56,279 nucleotides of DNA from Gammaproteobacteria bacterium UBA2168 (lineage in GTDB: Bacteria > Pseudomonadota > Gammaproteobacteria > Pseudomonadales > Azotimanducaceae): NCBI GenBank assembly GCA_002327525.1, contig DCWG01000069.1, positions 726-57,004 on the forward strand. Direction: 5' to 3'. The notes under the pieces are model-generated. The model was not told where the DNA came from. It was given only the letters and a program-made list of their open reading frames with translations, and made no database searches. Made by a program: the position numbers and the translations under genes. Of this stretch, positions 35,847 through 45,497 are shown in pieces. Position 1 is the first letter of the stretch, and the number at the start of each line of letters is the position of its first letter.

Positions 35847-36674
35847 TCAGGCGCCGAGTCCGAGGTTTTCGCAGATACGGCTGGTCGCACCCCACCGATT
35901 GAGCGTGTAGAAGTGTAGCCCCGGCGCGCCGTTGGCGAGCAGATCCTCACACATGCGCGTCACTACTTCGATGCCGAATGCCTTCAACGCGCCTTTATCG
36001 TGTTGCAACGACTCCAGGCGCTTGTGGATCCAGCGTGGTACGTCCGCCCCGCAGTTGCCGGAAAAGCGCACGATGCCCTCGAAGTTGGTAATGGGCATGA
36101 TGCCTGGAAAGATGGGAACGGTGATACCGGCGGCGCGTGCCCGCGCGACGAAGTCGTAGTAGGCGGGTGCATTGTAGAAGTACTGGGTGATCGCGCTGTT
36201 CGCGCCAGCCTGCACCTTTCTTCGGAAGAATTCGAGGTCCGACTCGGGGGAAGTCGCGTCCGGGTGCACCTCGGGGTATGCGGCCACCTCCAGGTGAAAG
36301 TGCTCGCCATTGTGCTTGCGGATACGGCGCACGAGGGCCTCCGCGTTGGTCGCGAAACGAGAGCGGCCCAGTCCCGAGGGGAGATCTCCCCTCAGCGCCA
36401 CGACGCGCGTCACGCCCATTTCGTCGTAGGCGTCGAGCAGCGCCGCGGTCTGCTCGGGTGTATCGCCTCCTATGGAGAGATGCGGTGCTGCGTTCATCGA
36501 CTTACCGCACAGGTAACGGATGGTGTCCAGGGTTCCGTCGCGGGTGGATCCTCCGGCCCCGTAGGTGACGGAGTAGAACTCCGGTGAGAAGGCAGCGAGC
36601 CGGTCGACCACTCTGCCGAGACTTTCCATCCCACCTTCGGCACGCGGTGGGAAAAACTCGAAACTGATTCTCAT
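35847..36674 (-). CDS. metF: Methylenetetrahydrofolate reductase
   Basis: MetF reduces 5,10-methylene-THF to 5-methyl-THF, the methyl donor for methionine. The 275-residue FAD-dependent TIM barrel shows N-terminal ISFEFFPPRAEGG, FYSVTYGAGGSTRDGT, PHLSIGG, ALRGDLPSG, EVAAYPEVHPDATS, AITQYFYNAPAY, PIFPGIMPITNFEGI and C-terminal LHFYTLNRW, all in family order. ATG 36674 has AAGGAG upstream. It lies 40 bases downstream of metK, so methionine activation and methyl-folate production are linked in one operon. Confidence 0.96.
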   Translation of the reverse strand: MRISFEFFPPRAEGGMESLGRVVDRLAAFSPEFYSVTYGAGGSTRDGTLDTIRYLCGKSMNAAPHLSIGGDTPEQTAALLDAYDEMGVTRVVALRGDLPSGLGRSRFATNAEALVRRIRKHNGEHFHLEVAAYPEVHPDATSPESDLEFFRRKVQAGANSAITQYFYNAPAYYDFVARARAAGITVPIFPGIMPITNFEGIVRFSGNCGADVPRWIHKRLESLQHDKGALKAFGIEVVTRMCEDLLANGAPGLHFYTLNRWGATSRICENLGLGA

Positions 36675-36714
36675 GGAATCTCCTTGGCTCCCGGCTGGTA
36701 ACGGATCGGTCTTC

Positions 36715-37866
36715 TCAGGCGTTGGCGAGAGCCTCCGCCTTATCGGTCCTTTCCCAGGAGTAGGTCTCTGCGCTGTGTCCGAAATGACCGTAGGCGGCCG
36801 TCGCCCGGTAGATGGGTCGTTTCAGGTCCAGCATGGAGATCAGGCCGCGGGGCCGCAAATCAAAGTGCTCACGAATGAGGTGAATGATCTTCTCGTCACT
36901 CACGGTACCGGTCCCAAAGGTGTTCACGCTGATAGAGGTGGGTTCTGCGACGCCGATCGCGTAGCTCACCTGAAGCTCGCAGCGCTGGACCAGCCCTGCC
37001 GCGACGAGGTTTTTGGCGACGTAGCGGCCCGCGTAGGCTGCCGAGCGGTCTACCTTGGACGGATCCTTGCCGGAGAATGCGCCGCCACCGTGGCGGGCTA
37101 TGCCACCGTAGGTGTCGACGATGATCTTGCGCCCGGTAAGACCGCAGTCGCCCACCGGACCGCCGATGATGAACTGACCCGTTGGGTTGATGAACATTTT
37201 GGTGTCGGCGGAGACCCAGTTGGATGGTAGCACCGGCTTGATGATCTCCTCCATCACGGCCTCGCGCAGATCCTTCTGCGAGATGTCGGGAGAGTGTTGT
37301 GTGGAGAGCACTACGGCATCGATACCGGTGGGCTTGCCCTCGGCATCGTAGCGGAAGGTCAGCTGGCTTTTTGCATCCGGGCGCAGGAACGGCAGTGAGG
37401 TGCGGCGCTTGTCTGCCTGCTGCCGAACTAACTGGTGCGCGTAGGTAATGGGCGCGGGCATCAGCACGTCCGTGTCGTCATTGGCGTAGCCGAACATCAG
37501 GCCCTGGTCGCCTGCGCCCTGCTCGTGACCCTCCGACTCGTCAACACCCATCGCGATGTCGCCCGACTGCATGCCCAGCGCGTTGATGATCTGGCATGAA
37601 TCAGGATCGAATCCCATGTCCTCGTCGTCGTACCCGATGTCCTTGATGACCTGACGGATAATGGGGTCGACATCCACATTTGCATTGGTTCGAATCTCTC
37701 CGCCGACCACCACCAGCCCGGTTTTGATGAGCGTCTCGCACGCGACGCGAGAGTCAGGATCGTGTTCCAGCATCGCGTCGAGAATGGCGTCGGAAATCTG
37801 ATCCGCCATCTTGTCGGGATGACCCTCGGAAACCGATTCCGAGGTAAAAACGCTGTATTCGGACAT
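36715..37866 (-). CDS. metK: S-adenosylmethionine synthetase
   Basis: MetK makes S-adenosylmethionine from methionine and ATP. The 383 residues contain N-terminal [28 protein letters not shown], the central [30 protein letters not shown] and the phosphate loop [19 protein letters not shown], all expected. I start at ATG 37866 ([11 protein letters not shown]); a second ATG two codons earlier (37872) is possible. Divergent from tkt. I looked for an upstream riboswitch and found no convincing one. Confidence 0.97.
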   Translation of the reverse strand: MSEYSVFTSESVSEGHPDKMADQISDAILDAMLEHDPDSRVACETLIKTGLVVVGGEIRTNANVDVDPIIRQVIKDIGYDDEDMGFDPDSCQIINALGMQSGDIAMGVDESEGHEQGAGDQGLMFGYANDDTDVLMPAPITYAHQLVRQQADKRRTSLPFLRPDAKSQLTFRYDAEGKPTGIDAVVLSTQHSPDISQKDLREAVMEEIIKPVLPSNWVSADTKMFINPTGQFIIGGPVGDCGLTGRKIIVDTYGGIARHGGGAFSGKDPSKVDRSAAYAGRYVAKNLVAAGLVQRCELQVSYAIGVAEPTSISVNTFGTGTVSDEKIIHLIREHFDLRPRGLISMLDLKRPIYRATAAYGHFGHSAETYSWERTDKAEALANA

Positions 37867-37921
37867 GAACATTCCTTCTGGGGGCTTTCCCTGAACTTAG
37901 GGAGGGTTGCTTTGGTCGCGC

Positions 37922-37927
37922 ATTGTA
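37922..37927 (-). promoter_or_regulatory. Possible -10 box of the metK promoter
   Basis: On the minus strand TACAAT (37927-37922) matches five of six bases of the sigma-70 -10 box, about 56 bases upstream of the metK ATG. I see no good -35 box at 16-18 bases, so the assignment is tentative. Confidence 0.3.
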
Positions 37928-38038
37928 GCGAAATGTCGATGTGCGATCTTCAGGGATTTGTAGAAGTGGGTACTGCTTTTGAGCACAATACGCGCGCGTT
38001 CCCACCTTCGAATTCAGACTCAGGATACAAAGGAGCAC

Positions 38039-40012
38039 ATGTCTTCCAGAACAGATCGCGCCAACGCGGTGCGTGCGCTATCCATGGACGCCGTTCAGGC
38101 GGCCAATTCCGGCCACCCTGGCGCCCCGATGGGGCTCGCCGATGTCGCAGAAGTGCTGTGGCGGGAAGTGCTGAGGCATAGTCCGGCCAATCCGGAGTGG
38201 CCAAATCGAGACCGCTTCGTACTGTCAAATGGCCATGGATCCATGCTTTTGTACAGTGTCTTGCATTTATCGGGTTACGACCTGAGCCTGGATGAAATAA
38301 GGGCTTTTCGGCAGTTGGGCTCCAGGACGGCTGGACACCCGGAGTACGGCGAGTGCCCGGGCGTGGAGACGACGACCGGGCCACTGGGACAGGGTATCGC
38401 CAACGCCGTGGGCATGGCGATGGCGGAAAAACGCCTGGCCGAGGAGTTCAACCAGCCCGGGCATGACATAGTGAACCACCGCACCTGGGTGATCGTTGGC
38501 GATGGCTGCCTGATGGAGGGGGTCTCACACGAGGCTGCGTCGCTTGCCGGTACCCTGCGTTTAGGCAAATTGATTTGCATTTACGATGACAATGGCATCT
38601 CAATCGACGGGGAGACGAAGGGTTGGTACGACGAGGATGTCCCGGCGCGCTTCGAAAGCTATGGATGGCGGGTAATCCGCGGTGTAGACGGTCATGACGG
38701 TGACGAGATCGCCGTGGCGCTCGAGGAGGCAGGAAACTCCGATGGCAGACCAACACTGGTGTGTTGCCGCACGATCATTGGCTACGGTTCTCCCAACAAG
38801 CAGGGTAGCGCGGATTCGCATGGCGCGGCCCTTGGCGTGGGCGAGGTTGCCGCGGCGCGAGCGCAACTAAACTGGGGTTACGAGCCGTTTCAGATTCCCC
38901 AGCAGGTGTATCAGGACTGGGACTGCCGGGAGGCGGGTGCGGCGCGTGAGCGTGACTGGTCACTAGCTTTCGAGGCGTATCGTGGAGAGCACCCGCATCT
39001 CGCGGTAGAGTTCGAGCGGCGGATGGCCGGTGAGTTGCCGGATGGTTGGCAGACGGGGATTCGTGAACTGGCGCGATCCGCGCAAGACGCGATGGAGCCA
39101 CTGGAAACCCGGAAATCGTCACAGCGGTGCATTGGTGTCATAGCCGATGCGCTCCCGGAGCTCTTTGGCGGTTCTGCGGATCTCACGGGCTCTAATGGAA
39201 CGCGTTGGTCCGGGGCGCCGGATGAGCGTTACCTCAGCTTCGGCGTGCGCGAATTCGGTATGAGCGCGATCACTAACGGTATGCTGCTTCACGGCGGCCT
39301 ACGCCCTTTCAGCGGTACGTTCCTGGTGTTCATGGAGTACGCTCGAAACGCCGTGCGCCTATCTGCCCTCATGCGCATTCCCAACATATTCGTGTACACG
39401 CACGACTCCGTGGCACTTGGCGAAGATGGCCCGACCCACCAACCGGTGGAGCAGCTCACAAATCTTCGTACGACGCCCAACTTACGCACCTGGCGTCCTT
39501 GCGACACCGTCGAATGTGCGGTTGCCTGGGAAATGTCCGTGGCGCGTCAGGACGGACCGAGCACGCTGGTGCTGACGCGGCAGAAAACCGATCCGCAGGC
39601 GCGCGATGTTGAAGTGCTCGAGGCGATTCGGCGCGGTGGTTATGTGCTGAGCCCCGAACGCGAGAGGTTGGACGCGGTGATCATAGCCGCGGGCTCGGAG
39701 GTGATGCTGGCCATGCAGGCGCAGCGACGGCTGAAGGAGTCCGGTGTGGACGTGCGGGTGATCTCGATGCCGTGCGCCGAGCTTTTTCTGGAACAGGACG
39801 CAGCCTATCGCGAGGCGGTGTTGCCGCCGGCGGTGCGTGCACGCGTTGCGGTGGAAGCCGGCCAGGGAGACTACTGGTATCGCTTTGTCGGGCTCGATGG
39901 TGCGGTGGTGAGTATCGACCGCTTTGGTGTGAGCGCTCCTGGTGATGTGGCAATGGAAGCGCTCGGCATGACGACAGAAAATGTGATTGATGCGGTACGC
40001 CGGGTGATCTGA
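38039..40012 (+). CDS. tkt: Transketolase
   Basis: Transketolase moves two-carbon units between sugar phosphates in the pentose phosphate pathway. The 657-residue enzyme has N-terminal AVQAANSGHPGAPMGLADVAEVLW, the thiamine diphosphate motif VIVGDGCLMEGVSHEAASLAGTLRLGKLICIYDDN, FGGSADLTGSN, and YTHDSVALGEDGPTHQPVEQL. ATG 38039 has AGGAG upstream. pgk follows after 18 bases. In many Gammaproteobacteria a glyceraldehyde-3-phosphate dehydrogenase gene lies between tkt and pgk; it is missing here. Confidence 0.97.
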   Translation: MSSRTDRANAVRALSMDAVQAANSGHPGAPMGLADVAEVLWREVLRHSPANPEWPNRDRFVLSNGHGSMLLYSVLHLSGYDLSLDEIRAFRQLGSRTAGHPEYGECPGVETTTGPLGQGIANAVGMAMAEKRLAEEFNQPGHDIVNHRTWVIVGDGCLMEGVSHEAASLAGTLRLGKLICIYDDNGISIDGETKGWYDEDVPARFESYGWRVIRGVDGHDGDEIAVALEEAGNSDGRPTLVCCRTIIGYGSPNKQGSADSHGAALGVGEVAAARAQLNWGYEPFQIPQQVYQDWDCREAGAARERDWSLAFEAYRGEHPHLAVEFERRMAGELPDGWQTGIRELARSAQDAMEPLETRKSSQRCIGVIADALPELFGGSADLTGSNGTRWSGAPDERYLSFGVREFGMSAITNGMLLHGGLRPFSGTFLVFMEYARNAVRLSALMRIPNIFVYTHDSVALGEDGPTHQPVEQLTNLRTTPNLRTWRPCDTVECAVAWEMSVARQDGPSTLVLTRQKTDPQARDVEVLEAIRRGGYVLSPERERLDAVIIAAGSEVMLAMQAQRRLKESGVDVRVISMPCAELFLEQDAAYREAVLPPAVRARVAVEAGQGDYWYRFVGLDGAVVSIDRFGVSAPGDVAMEALGMTTENVIDAVRRVI

Positions 40013-40030
40013 CGGAATAGAACCTGAATC

Positions 40031-41179
40031 GTGAAACGAATGACGCAGCTGGATCTGGCGGGCAAACGTGTGCTGGTACGCGAGGATCTGAATGTGCCGC
40101 TGGCTGAGGGCGGAGTGACGAGTGACGTTCGCATCCGTGCCGCGCTCCCAACCATCCGAAAGCTCATGGAACTGGGTGCCCGGGTTCTGGTGATGTCACA
40201 TCTGGGGCGACCAAGGGAGGGCAAATTCGACGCTGAGTTTTCTCTGGCGCCGGTAGCCGCTCGTCTGGCAGAGCTGTTGGGTGCGGACGTGCCGCTGCTC
40301 GCCAAGCTCGAGGACGCCGCGGAGAGTGATGCGCCCGTGGCTCTGCTGGAAAACGTACGTTTCCTGGATGGCGAAAAAGCGGATGACGAGGGTCTCGCGC
40401 GTCGGCTCGCTGGGCTTTGCGATGTGTTCGTGATGGATGCTTTTGCGACCGCTCACCGGGCTCAGGCATCGACGCATGGCGTCGCGCGCCTTGCCGATGT
40501 GGCTTGTGCGGGGCCGTTGTTGTGTGCAGAGCTGGATGCGCTCGGTCGCGCACTCGCGGATCCCGCCCGTCCATTGGTCGCAATACTTGGCGGTGCCAAA
40601 GTGTCGAGCAAACTGGAAGTGCTGCACAAGCTCGCGGAGATTGCCGATCAGATCATCGTCGGAGGGGGTATTGCGAACACCTTTCTCGCTGCGGCAGGTT
40701 ACACCGTGGGCAAGTCGCTGTATGAACCGGATCTCGTGGACACCGCGCGCGAGATCGCGGCCAAAGCCGATATCCCGCTGCCCGCGGACGTGGTCGTGGG
40801 CAAGAGACTCGATGCGGCGGAGCCGGGTATCGTAAAACGCCTGGATGAGGTGGCGGAAGATGACATGATCATGGACGTCGGTCCGCAGGCCGCACGCGCC
40901 TTTAATAACGACCTCGAAACGGCGGGTACTATTGTGTGGAATGGCCCGGTTGGCGTTTTCGAATTCGATCAGTTCGGAGAAGGCACGCGCGTGCTGGCCG
41001 AGGGTGTTGCGGCTGCCAGCGGTTTTTCCATTGCCGGAGGCGGTGACACGCTGGCGGCAATCGACAAATACGAAGTGCGGGATCAGGTTTCCTACATCTC
41101 CACCGGCGGAGGCGCGTTTCTGGAATTCGTGGAGGGCAAGACCCTGCCAGCAGTTGCAGTGCTGGAGAGCCGCGGCTAG
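40031..41179 (+). CDS. pgk: Phosphoglycerate kinase
   Basis: Pgk transfers phosphate between 1,3-bisphosphoglycerate and ADP in glycolysis. The 382 residues contain [71 protein letters not shown] and the nucleotide-binding [12 protein letters not shown] with the C-terminal [18 protein letters not shown]. Start GTG at 40031. Length is slightly short but within range. In line with tkt; the usual downstream pyk/fda are replaced by a hydrolase. Confidence 0.97.
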   Translation: MKRMTQLDLAGKRVLVREDLNVPLAEGGVTSDVRIRAALPTIRKLMELGARVLVMSHLGRPREGKFDAEFSLAPVAARLAELLGADVPLLAKLEDAAESDAPVALLENVRFLDGEKADDEGLARRLAGLCDVFVMDAFATAHRAQASTHGVARLADVACAGPLLCAELDALGRALADPARPLVAILGGAKVSSKLEVLHKLAEIADQIIVGGGIANTFLAAAGYTVGKSLYEPDLVDTAREIAAKADIPLPADVVVGKRLDAAEPGIVKRLDEVAEDDMIMDVGPQAARAFNNDLETAGTIVWNGPVGVFEFDQFGEGTRVLAEGVAAASGFSIAGGGDTLAAIDKYEVRDQVSYISTGGGAFLEFVEGKTLPAVAVLESRG

Positions 41180-41207
41180 AGAGCGCGGCCAAGCGGGTGC
41201 GTAGCAG

Positions 41208-42137
41208 ATGAGAGGACAGGGACAATTCGATCCAGGCGCGCTCATCGAGAAGCTAGGCGACGACCTCGTCCCAACCGCCGCCGCCGATCAGTATCGTGAA
41301 TTCTACGGTCTGCGTGGTGTTGCGCGGAAAGCCGAACATCGACTGGCGCTCAGGGAGATAGCCGGTCAACAGATTGTGGTTCAGTTACTGCGCCCCACAG
41401 ACGCTTGCGCGACCGCCGTGGTCAGCCACGGCTACTACGATCACACTGGTCTGTACGGCCACCTCATCGAGTTTCTCGTCGACCAGGGCCTGGCAGTACT
41501 TGCATTCGACCAACCGGGCCACGGGCTCTCAAGTGGACCACGCGCATCCATTGGCAGCTTTGATGCATACGTCGACGTGCTGACGGCGGTGCTCGCAGAG
41601 CTCGAACAACTGCCGGGTCCGCATCACCTGGTCGGTCAGAGCATGGGCGGAGCGGTGGCGATGGAGTACCTGGCGCGCTCCGGCGTGGGGCAATTCGGCG
41701 AAGTGATCCTGTTCGCTCCTCTAACCAGGCCATATCAGTGGCCGCTGGTCAAATGGGCCTATCGCGCCGCGCGTCTCGCCACACTCCAGTCGCGGCCGCG
41801 CACGCTTACCGACAATGCAGAGAACGAGGAGTTTCTGGGGCTCATGCGTGCGGATCCGTTGCAGGCAGACTCGTTGCCCGTGCAGTGGGTGCGTGCCATG
41901 GTGGAGTGGATGGCCGCTTTCGAACGACACACGCACACAGGTATATCGGTACGGATGATTCAAGGCGATGACGATAAGACCGTAGATGCGCGCTGGGGCA
42001 TCGAGACAGTGGGGAGCAAGTTCGACGTCGACCTGCTCGTGGTGCCCGGAGGACGGCATCATCTGGTCAACGAGTCGGTCCACAAGCGTGAAACGATGTG
42101 GCGCTGGCTCGAGGAGCGCTGCGTGTGGGGAGACTGA
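41208..42137 (+). CDS. Alpha/beta hydrolase (serine S33/monoacylglycerol lipase-like)
   Basis: A 309-residue cytosolic alpha/beta hydrolase with no signal peptide. Oxyanion region VVSHGYYDHTGLYGHLIEFLVDQGLAVLAFDQPGHGLSSG resembles lysophospholipase/monoglyceride lipase proteins; the nucleophile is Ser in HLVGQSMGGAVAMEYLA; the acid is probably in MIQGDDDKTVDA and the His in GGRHHLVNES. Substrate unknown; esterase or lipase activity is inferred. ATG 41208 is 28 bases after pgk, so it may ride in the tkt-pgk transcript. A terminator-like hairpin follows. Confidence 0.82.
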   Translation: MRGQGQFDPGALIEKLGDDLVPTAAADQYREFYGLRGVARKAEHRLALREIAGQQIVVQLLRPTDACATAVVSHGYYDHTGLYGHLIEFLVDQGLAVLAFDQPGHGLSSGPRASIGSFDAYVDVLTAVLAELEQLPGPHHLVGQSMGGAVAMEYLARSGVGQFGEVILFAPLTRPYQWPLVKWAYRAARLATLQSRPRTLTDNAENEEFLGLMRADPLQADSLPVQWVRAMVEWMAAFERHTHTGISVRMIQGDDDKTVDARWGIETVGSKFDVDLLVVPGGRHHLVNESVHKRETMWRWLEERCVWGD

Positions 42138-42163
42138 CGACCGCTACCGGAATTCATGAGCCG

Positions 42164-42183
42164 GGGTTCACAGCTATGAACCC
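42164..42183. terminator. Terminator-like hairpin between convergent genes
   Basis: GGGTTCA (42164-42170), six-base loop, TGAACCC (42177-42183): a perfect seven-base-pair stem in the 51-base gap between the convergent hydrolase and PQQ dehydrogenase genes. No clear T run follows on either strand, so termination efficiency is uncertain. Confidence 0.45.
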
Positions 42184-42188
42184 ACCAG

Positions 42189-44321
42189 CTACCGCGCTCC
42201 CAGGGGTAGTGCAAACACCCAGATGGACGCCCCGCCCGCATCCCCGGGCGAGCCTTTAGTGCTGCTCCAGCTGCGGTAGTGTCGGGTGATGTCACGGACG
42301 TGATTGTTGGTCATGCCCACCACCACCGCAACGTACTGGGTTCCCTTCACCGTGTAGGTAATCAGGCTCGAACTTGGCGTGTCGTCGAGTGGAGCTGTCC
42401 AGAGCAACCGCCCGGTTTCGTCGTCGAAGGCGTTGAGGGCGGGGCTGACATCACCGGCGAACACCAGTCCACCTGCAGTTGACAGCACGCCTGTGGAGGG
42501 GGGCGTGGTCAGGTCGGTGTTCCATGCCAATCGGCGATTAGCGACATCGATGGCCTGGATGCGTCCCATGTGACCATCGCGCAGACCCGGGTGCTCGGAT
42601 GGGCCGAAATTGACGCCGGTAGTCAGCAGCCAGCCACCGGCTCCCGTCTCGCTCATCTGAAAGCACGACTCGGTGATGGGCACGTAGACCATTCCGGTAG
42701 CCGGGCTGAACGAGGTTTGCGGCCACGAGCGCGCACCGAAAGGAACGGGGCAGATGTCGGCGGCGGTATCGGGATTCGGCAGCTTAGTTGGATCGACGGT
42801 CTTCACGCCGGTCTCGGGATCCACGGCGATGATTATGTTCTGAACTCCGCTGTCGAGCGAAAACAGGAACTCACCCGTGGCGGCGTCCAGCGCATCGAGC
42901 ATGGCATTTTTGCCGATGTTCATGACTGCCCGAATCGAACCTCCTCCTACGGTCGGTAGATCGGCGAGGGTGCGCTCGAACACCCAGTCCATGTCCCACT
43001 GGTCGTTGCGTGTGTGCTGAAAGTGCCACACCAGTTTGCCGTCGCTGGGATCGAGTGCGACCGTGCAGTTGGTGAAAAGTGCGTCATTGGTGACACCCGC
43101 TATGTCCGAGGGATTCAGCAAGGGTGCAGTGTCATATGTAGGGGCAACGCCGTAGTAGACAAGATTCAGTTTGGGATCGTACGTGCCCTGATGCCAGACA
43201 GACCCACCGTTGCGCGCCTGGGCTGGCAGGCCGTTCCATGAGTGGCCTCCTGGCTGGCCGGGCCATGCAACGGTGTTGAAGCGCCAGGTTTCCTCGCCGG
43301 TGTGTCGGTCGATGCCAATGATGTAACCGCCGCGCGGCACGCGAAAGCTCATGACGCCCTGGATTACCACATCCCCCGCGATCAATGGAGCGTTACGCAG
43401 GAAGATGGGTAGCTTTTCGGTCTGTGCGCCGAGGTTCAAGGCGTGCTCCCAGACCGGCGTGCCGGTGTGAATGTCCAGCGCGATGACGTGTAAATCCGAG
43501 GTGGCGAAATAGATCCTGTCGTCGTGCAGAGCGAGCCCCATCTTCTTGTTGGACCGGGTCGTAACCTCTCTCGTGTAACGCCAGAGAACGCGCCCCCTGG
43601 CGGCATCCAGTGCTATCACTGTGTCGGGGTATGTGTGCAGGAACATGACCCCTTCGTGTACCAGCGGCATCGGCATGCTCGATCCGTGCGTCAGAGGCGC
43701 TCGCCAGGCGGGCGCCAGTCGGTGAACGTTTTGCCGGTCGATCAGTTCCAGGGGACTGTAGCTCTGGCCGTCATACGTACGACCCCAGTGCAACCAGTCA
43801 CCGGGTGGCGGATCCCGAAGCTGGGCGCCGGTCACCGCAGGCAGGGTTCGCACCAACCTGGCGCCGTCCTGATCCGGAGATGGGGAGAGCGGGTCGAAAG
43901 GCTCGGCCGCATCAGCGCCGGGGATCATGGCTGCAAGCTGCGCCTCGTCCGTCCGGAGCGGTCGATCGCCGGGCGGTAAACCATTGACGCGCAGTACGTG
44001 GGCCAGCAGGTGCGCGTAATCCACGTCGCTCAACCCAGCGCGCGACGTTGTCTCGGGAGGCATGCGCCGCAGATGAAACGCCAGCGCACGCATGGGCCTG
44101 CCCCGCCAGGACTGATTGAAGCGTGCGCCCATCAGAGGTGGGGCGACACCAATCCCCTCCAGCCGCGCACCGTGGCATGAAGCACAATATCGGGTGTAGA
44201 GCCCGGCGCCGGCGGAGGCTTGTGCGTCGGTGAAACCCGGATCTGTGCTCGCGTGGCAAAATGGAAGGCAGGACAGCGCGCACACCAGCAGGGTGGCATG
44301 AGCGTGCGATAAACGGGTCAT
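42189..44321 (-). CDS. PQQ-dependent dehydrogenase with N-terminal cytochrome c domain
   Basis: A 710-residue exported quinohaemoprotein. Residues 1-24 are a signal peptide. Residues 35-110 are a small cytochrome c with heme motif CASCH (46-50) and a probable Met ligand in RRMPPE (Met87). From about 170 on comes an eight-bladed PQQ propeller: WGRTYDGQSYSPL, several W-motif blades (GTPVWEHAL, GEETWRFNT, GKLVWHF), the region HTRNDQWDMDWVFE near the catalytic Asp, and GGLVFAGDVSPALNAFDDETGRLLW. No adjacent Cys-Cys pair of the methanol/ethanol dehydrogenases is seen. In known quinohaemoprotein alcohol dehydrogenases the haem domain is C-terminal. Likely a periplasmic alcohol or sugar dehydrogenase; substrate unknown. 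Confidence 0.85.
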   Translation of the reverse strand: MTRLSHAHATLLVCALSCLPFCHASTDPGFTDAQASAGAGLYTRYCASCHGARLEGIGVAPPLMGARFNQSWRGRPMRALAFHLRRMPPETTSRAGLSDVDYAHLLAHVLRVNGLPPGDRPLRTDEAQLAAMIPGADAAEPFDPLSPSPDQDGARLVRTLPAVTGAQLRDPPPGDWLHWGRTYDGQSYSPLELIDRQNVHRLAPAWRAPLTHGSSMPMPLVHEGVMFLHTYPDTVIALDAARGRVLWRYTREVTTRSNKKMGLALHDDRIYFATSDLHVIALDIHTGTPVWEHALNLGAQTEKLPIFLRNAPLIAGDVVIQGVMSFRVPRGGYIIGIDRHTGEETWRFNTVAWPGQPGGHSWNGLPAQARNGGSVWHQGTYDPKLNLVYYGVAPTYDTAPLLNPSDIAGVTNDALFTNCTVALDPSDGKLVWHFQHTRNDQWDMDWVFERTLADLPTVGGGSIRAVMNIGKNAMLDALDAATGEFLFSLDSGVQNIIIAVDPETGVKTVDPTKLPNPDTAADICPVPFGARSWPQTSFSPATGMVYVPITESCFQMSETGAGGWLLTTGVNFGPSEHPGLRDGHMGRIQAIDVANRRLAWNTDLTTPPSTGVLSTAGGLVFAGDVSPALNAFDDETGRLLWTAPLDDTPSSSLITYTVKGTQYVAVVVGMTNNHVRDITRHYRSWSSTKGSPGDAGGASIWVFALPLGAR

Positions 44322-44426
44322 GTAGAACTATTGTGTTGTCGCAATGCGTTTAGCATGCGTGAGACGAAGTCTGCTGTCATCAGTACGCCGCTGGATAACG
44401 ACACGGAGGAGAAGGCATCTATCGTC

Positions 44427-44456
44427 TTGAGATTCGATAGTACATAGGTGTACTAT
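44427..44456 (+). promoter_or_regulatory. Promoter with embedded palindromic operator upstream of the thioesterase
   Basis: ATAGTACA (44437-44444), spacer TAGG, TGTACTAT (44449-44456): a perfect eight-base-pair palindrome. It lies between and over a possible -35 box TTGAGA (44427-44432) and -10 TACTAT (44451-44456), 18 bases apart, reading toward the thioesterase. The size and symmetry suit a MarR-type dimer, and a marR gene is one gene away. The 44322-44591 gap between the divergent genes holds no other gene I can support. Confidence 0.6.
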
Positions 44457-44591
44457 TATTTTGTGCCGGGGCGTTCCGTGCCGCCGAATCCCAGCTCGCG
44501 CAGGCTGATCGACGTGTACCGGGATTGCACCTCTCGAGCCATCCCGACCCCGGCAATGGAAGAAGGCCCCCTACAGACAGGAGAAAAGACG

Positions 44592-45443
44592 ATGACCGAC
44601 GTTGGGCAATGGGTTGAACGATCGGGGTATTCCAAACACCTCGGCGCGCACATCGAAGAGCTGTCCGAGGAGGGTGCACGTATCGCTCTGCCGTTTCGGG
44701 AGGGCAACTCGAATCCGGGCGGCGCGCTTCACGGTGGTGTGTATGCGTCGTTGTCGGTGATTGCCGCCCAGGCGACGGCACGCGCCGTTTTGGGTGCGGA
44801 GGCGGGGCCATTTCACACCGTCGGATTCCAGATCAATTATCTGGCAGCGGCAATCAACGAGGGTGTTTCCGTGCAATCAAGACTGCTGCGCCGCGGCAAG
44901 GAGCTGTGCTTCTTTGAAGCAACGGTCACCAGTGAGTCGGGTCGCGATGTCTCGCATTCGACATTGATGATCCGCGGGCGGCAGGGTTCGACGGCCAATG
45001 ATGGGCCGCTTGCCATCATGCAAGTGGGCGGCGACGATCCCGGCAAGATGGGCCCGGCCGTCACCAGTGCGGTGCCATTCATTCACGAGCGCGGTATCGA
45101 AATTCAGCACATGGCGGGTGGTGAGGCTCGGCTGTTCATGCCCTGGCAGGATAGCCACGAAGACAGTGAGAGCGGCGGTACCCATGAGGGTGCGGCACTG
45201 GCCTTGTTGGATACGGCTGGTGCGATGGCAGCCTGGGCAGTTACTGGACCCGGGCCATTCAAAGCGTCCACCCCATCGATGCAGGCGCAGGTTCTGGCAG
45301 CGCTACCAAAGGGAGATCTGGTGGCCCACGCTAGGGTCAGCTACCGCGATAATGAGATCTTCTACAGCGACGTGGAGGTGATGGGCATCGACGACGAACG
45401 CCTGCGCGCGCGCGGCACCATTGTCTATCGCATCGTCACATAG
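44592..45443 (+). CDS. Tandem hotdog-fold thioesterase (PaaI-like, two domains)
   Basis: The 283-residue protein has two hotdog domains. The first holds NPGGALHGGVYASLSVIAAQATARA, the PaaI/YbgC-style HGG segment; the second has ESGGTHEGAALALLDTAGAMAAWAV, with HEG in the equivalent place, and ends ARGTIVYRIV. Such proteins hydrolyse acyl-CoA or aryl-CoA thioesters; the substrate is unknown. Start ATG 44592 with AGGAG nine bases upstream; the frame extends to 44448 but that part lies in the promoter. Divergent from the PQQ dehydrogenase and convergent with a MarR regulator. Confidence 0.85.
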   Translation: MTDVGQWVERSGYSKHLGAHIEELSEEGARIALPFREGNSNPGGALHGGVYASLSVIAAQATARAVLGAEAGPFHTVGFQINYLAAAINEGVSVQSRLLRRGKELCFFEATVTSESGRDVSHSTLMIRGRQGSTANDGPLAIMQVGGDDPGKMGPAVTSAVPFIHERGIEIQHMAGGEARLFMPWQDSHEDSESGGTHEGAALALLDTAGAMAAWAVTGPGPFKASTPSMQAQVLAALPKGDLVAHARVSYRDNEIFYSDVEVMGIDDERLRARGTIVYRIVT

Positions 45444-45497
45444 CGAGTCCTGGTATAGGGTGGGGCGTGGCGCAGGAATCCGCGGGTGTGATTTTCC

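Noticed and set aside
37867..38038. SAM or SAH riboswitch upstream of metK
   Set aside because: No recognisable SAM or SAH aptamer core or pseudoknot could be read on the minus strand.
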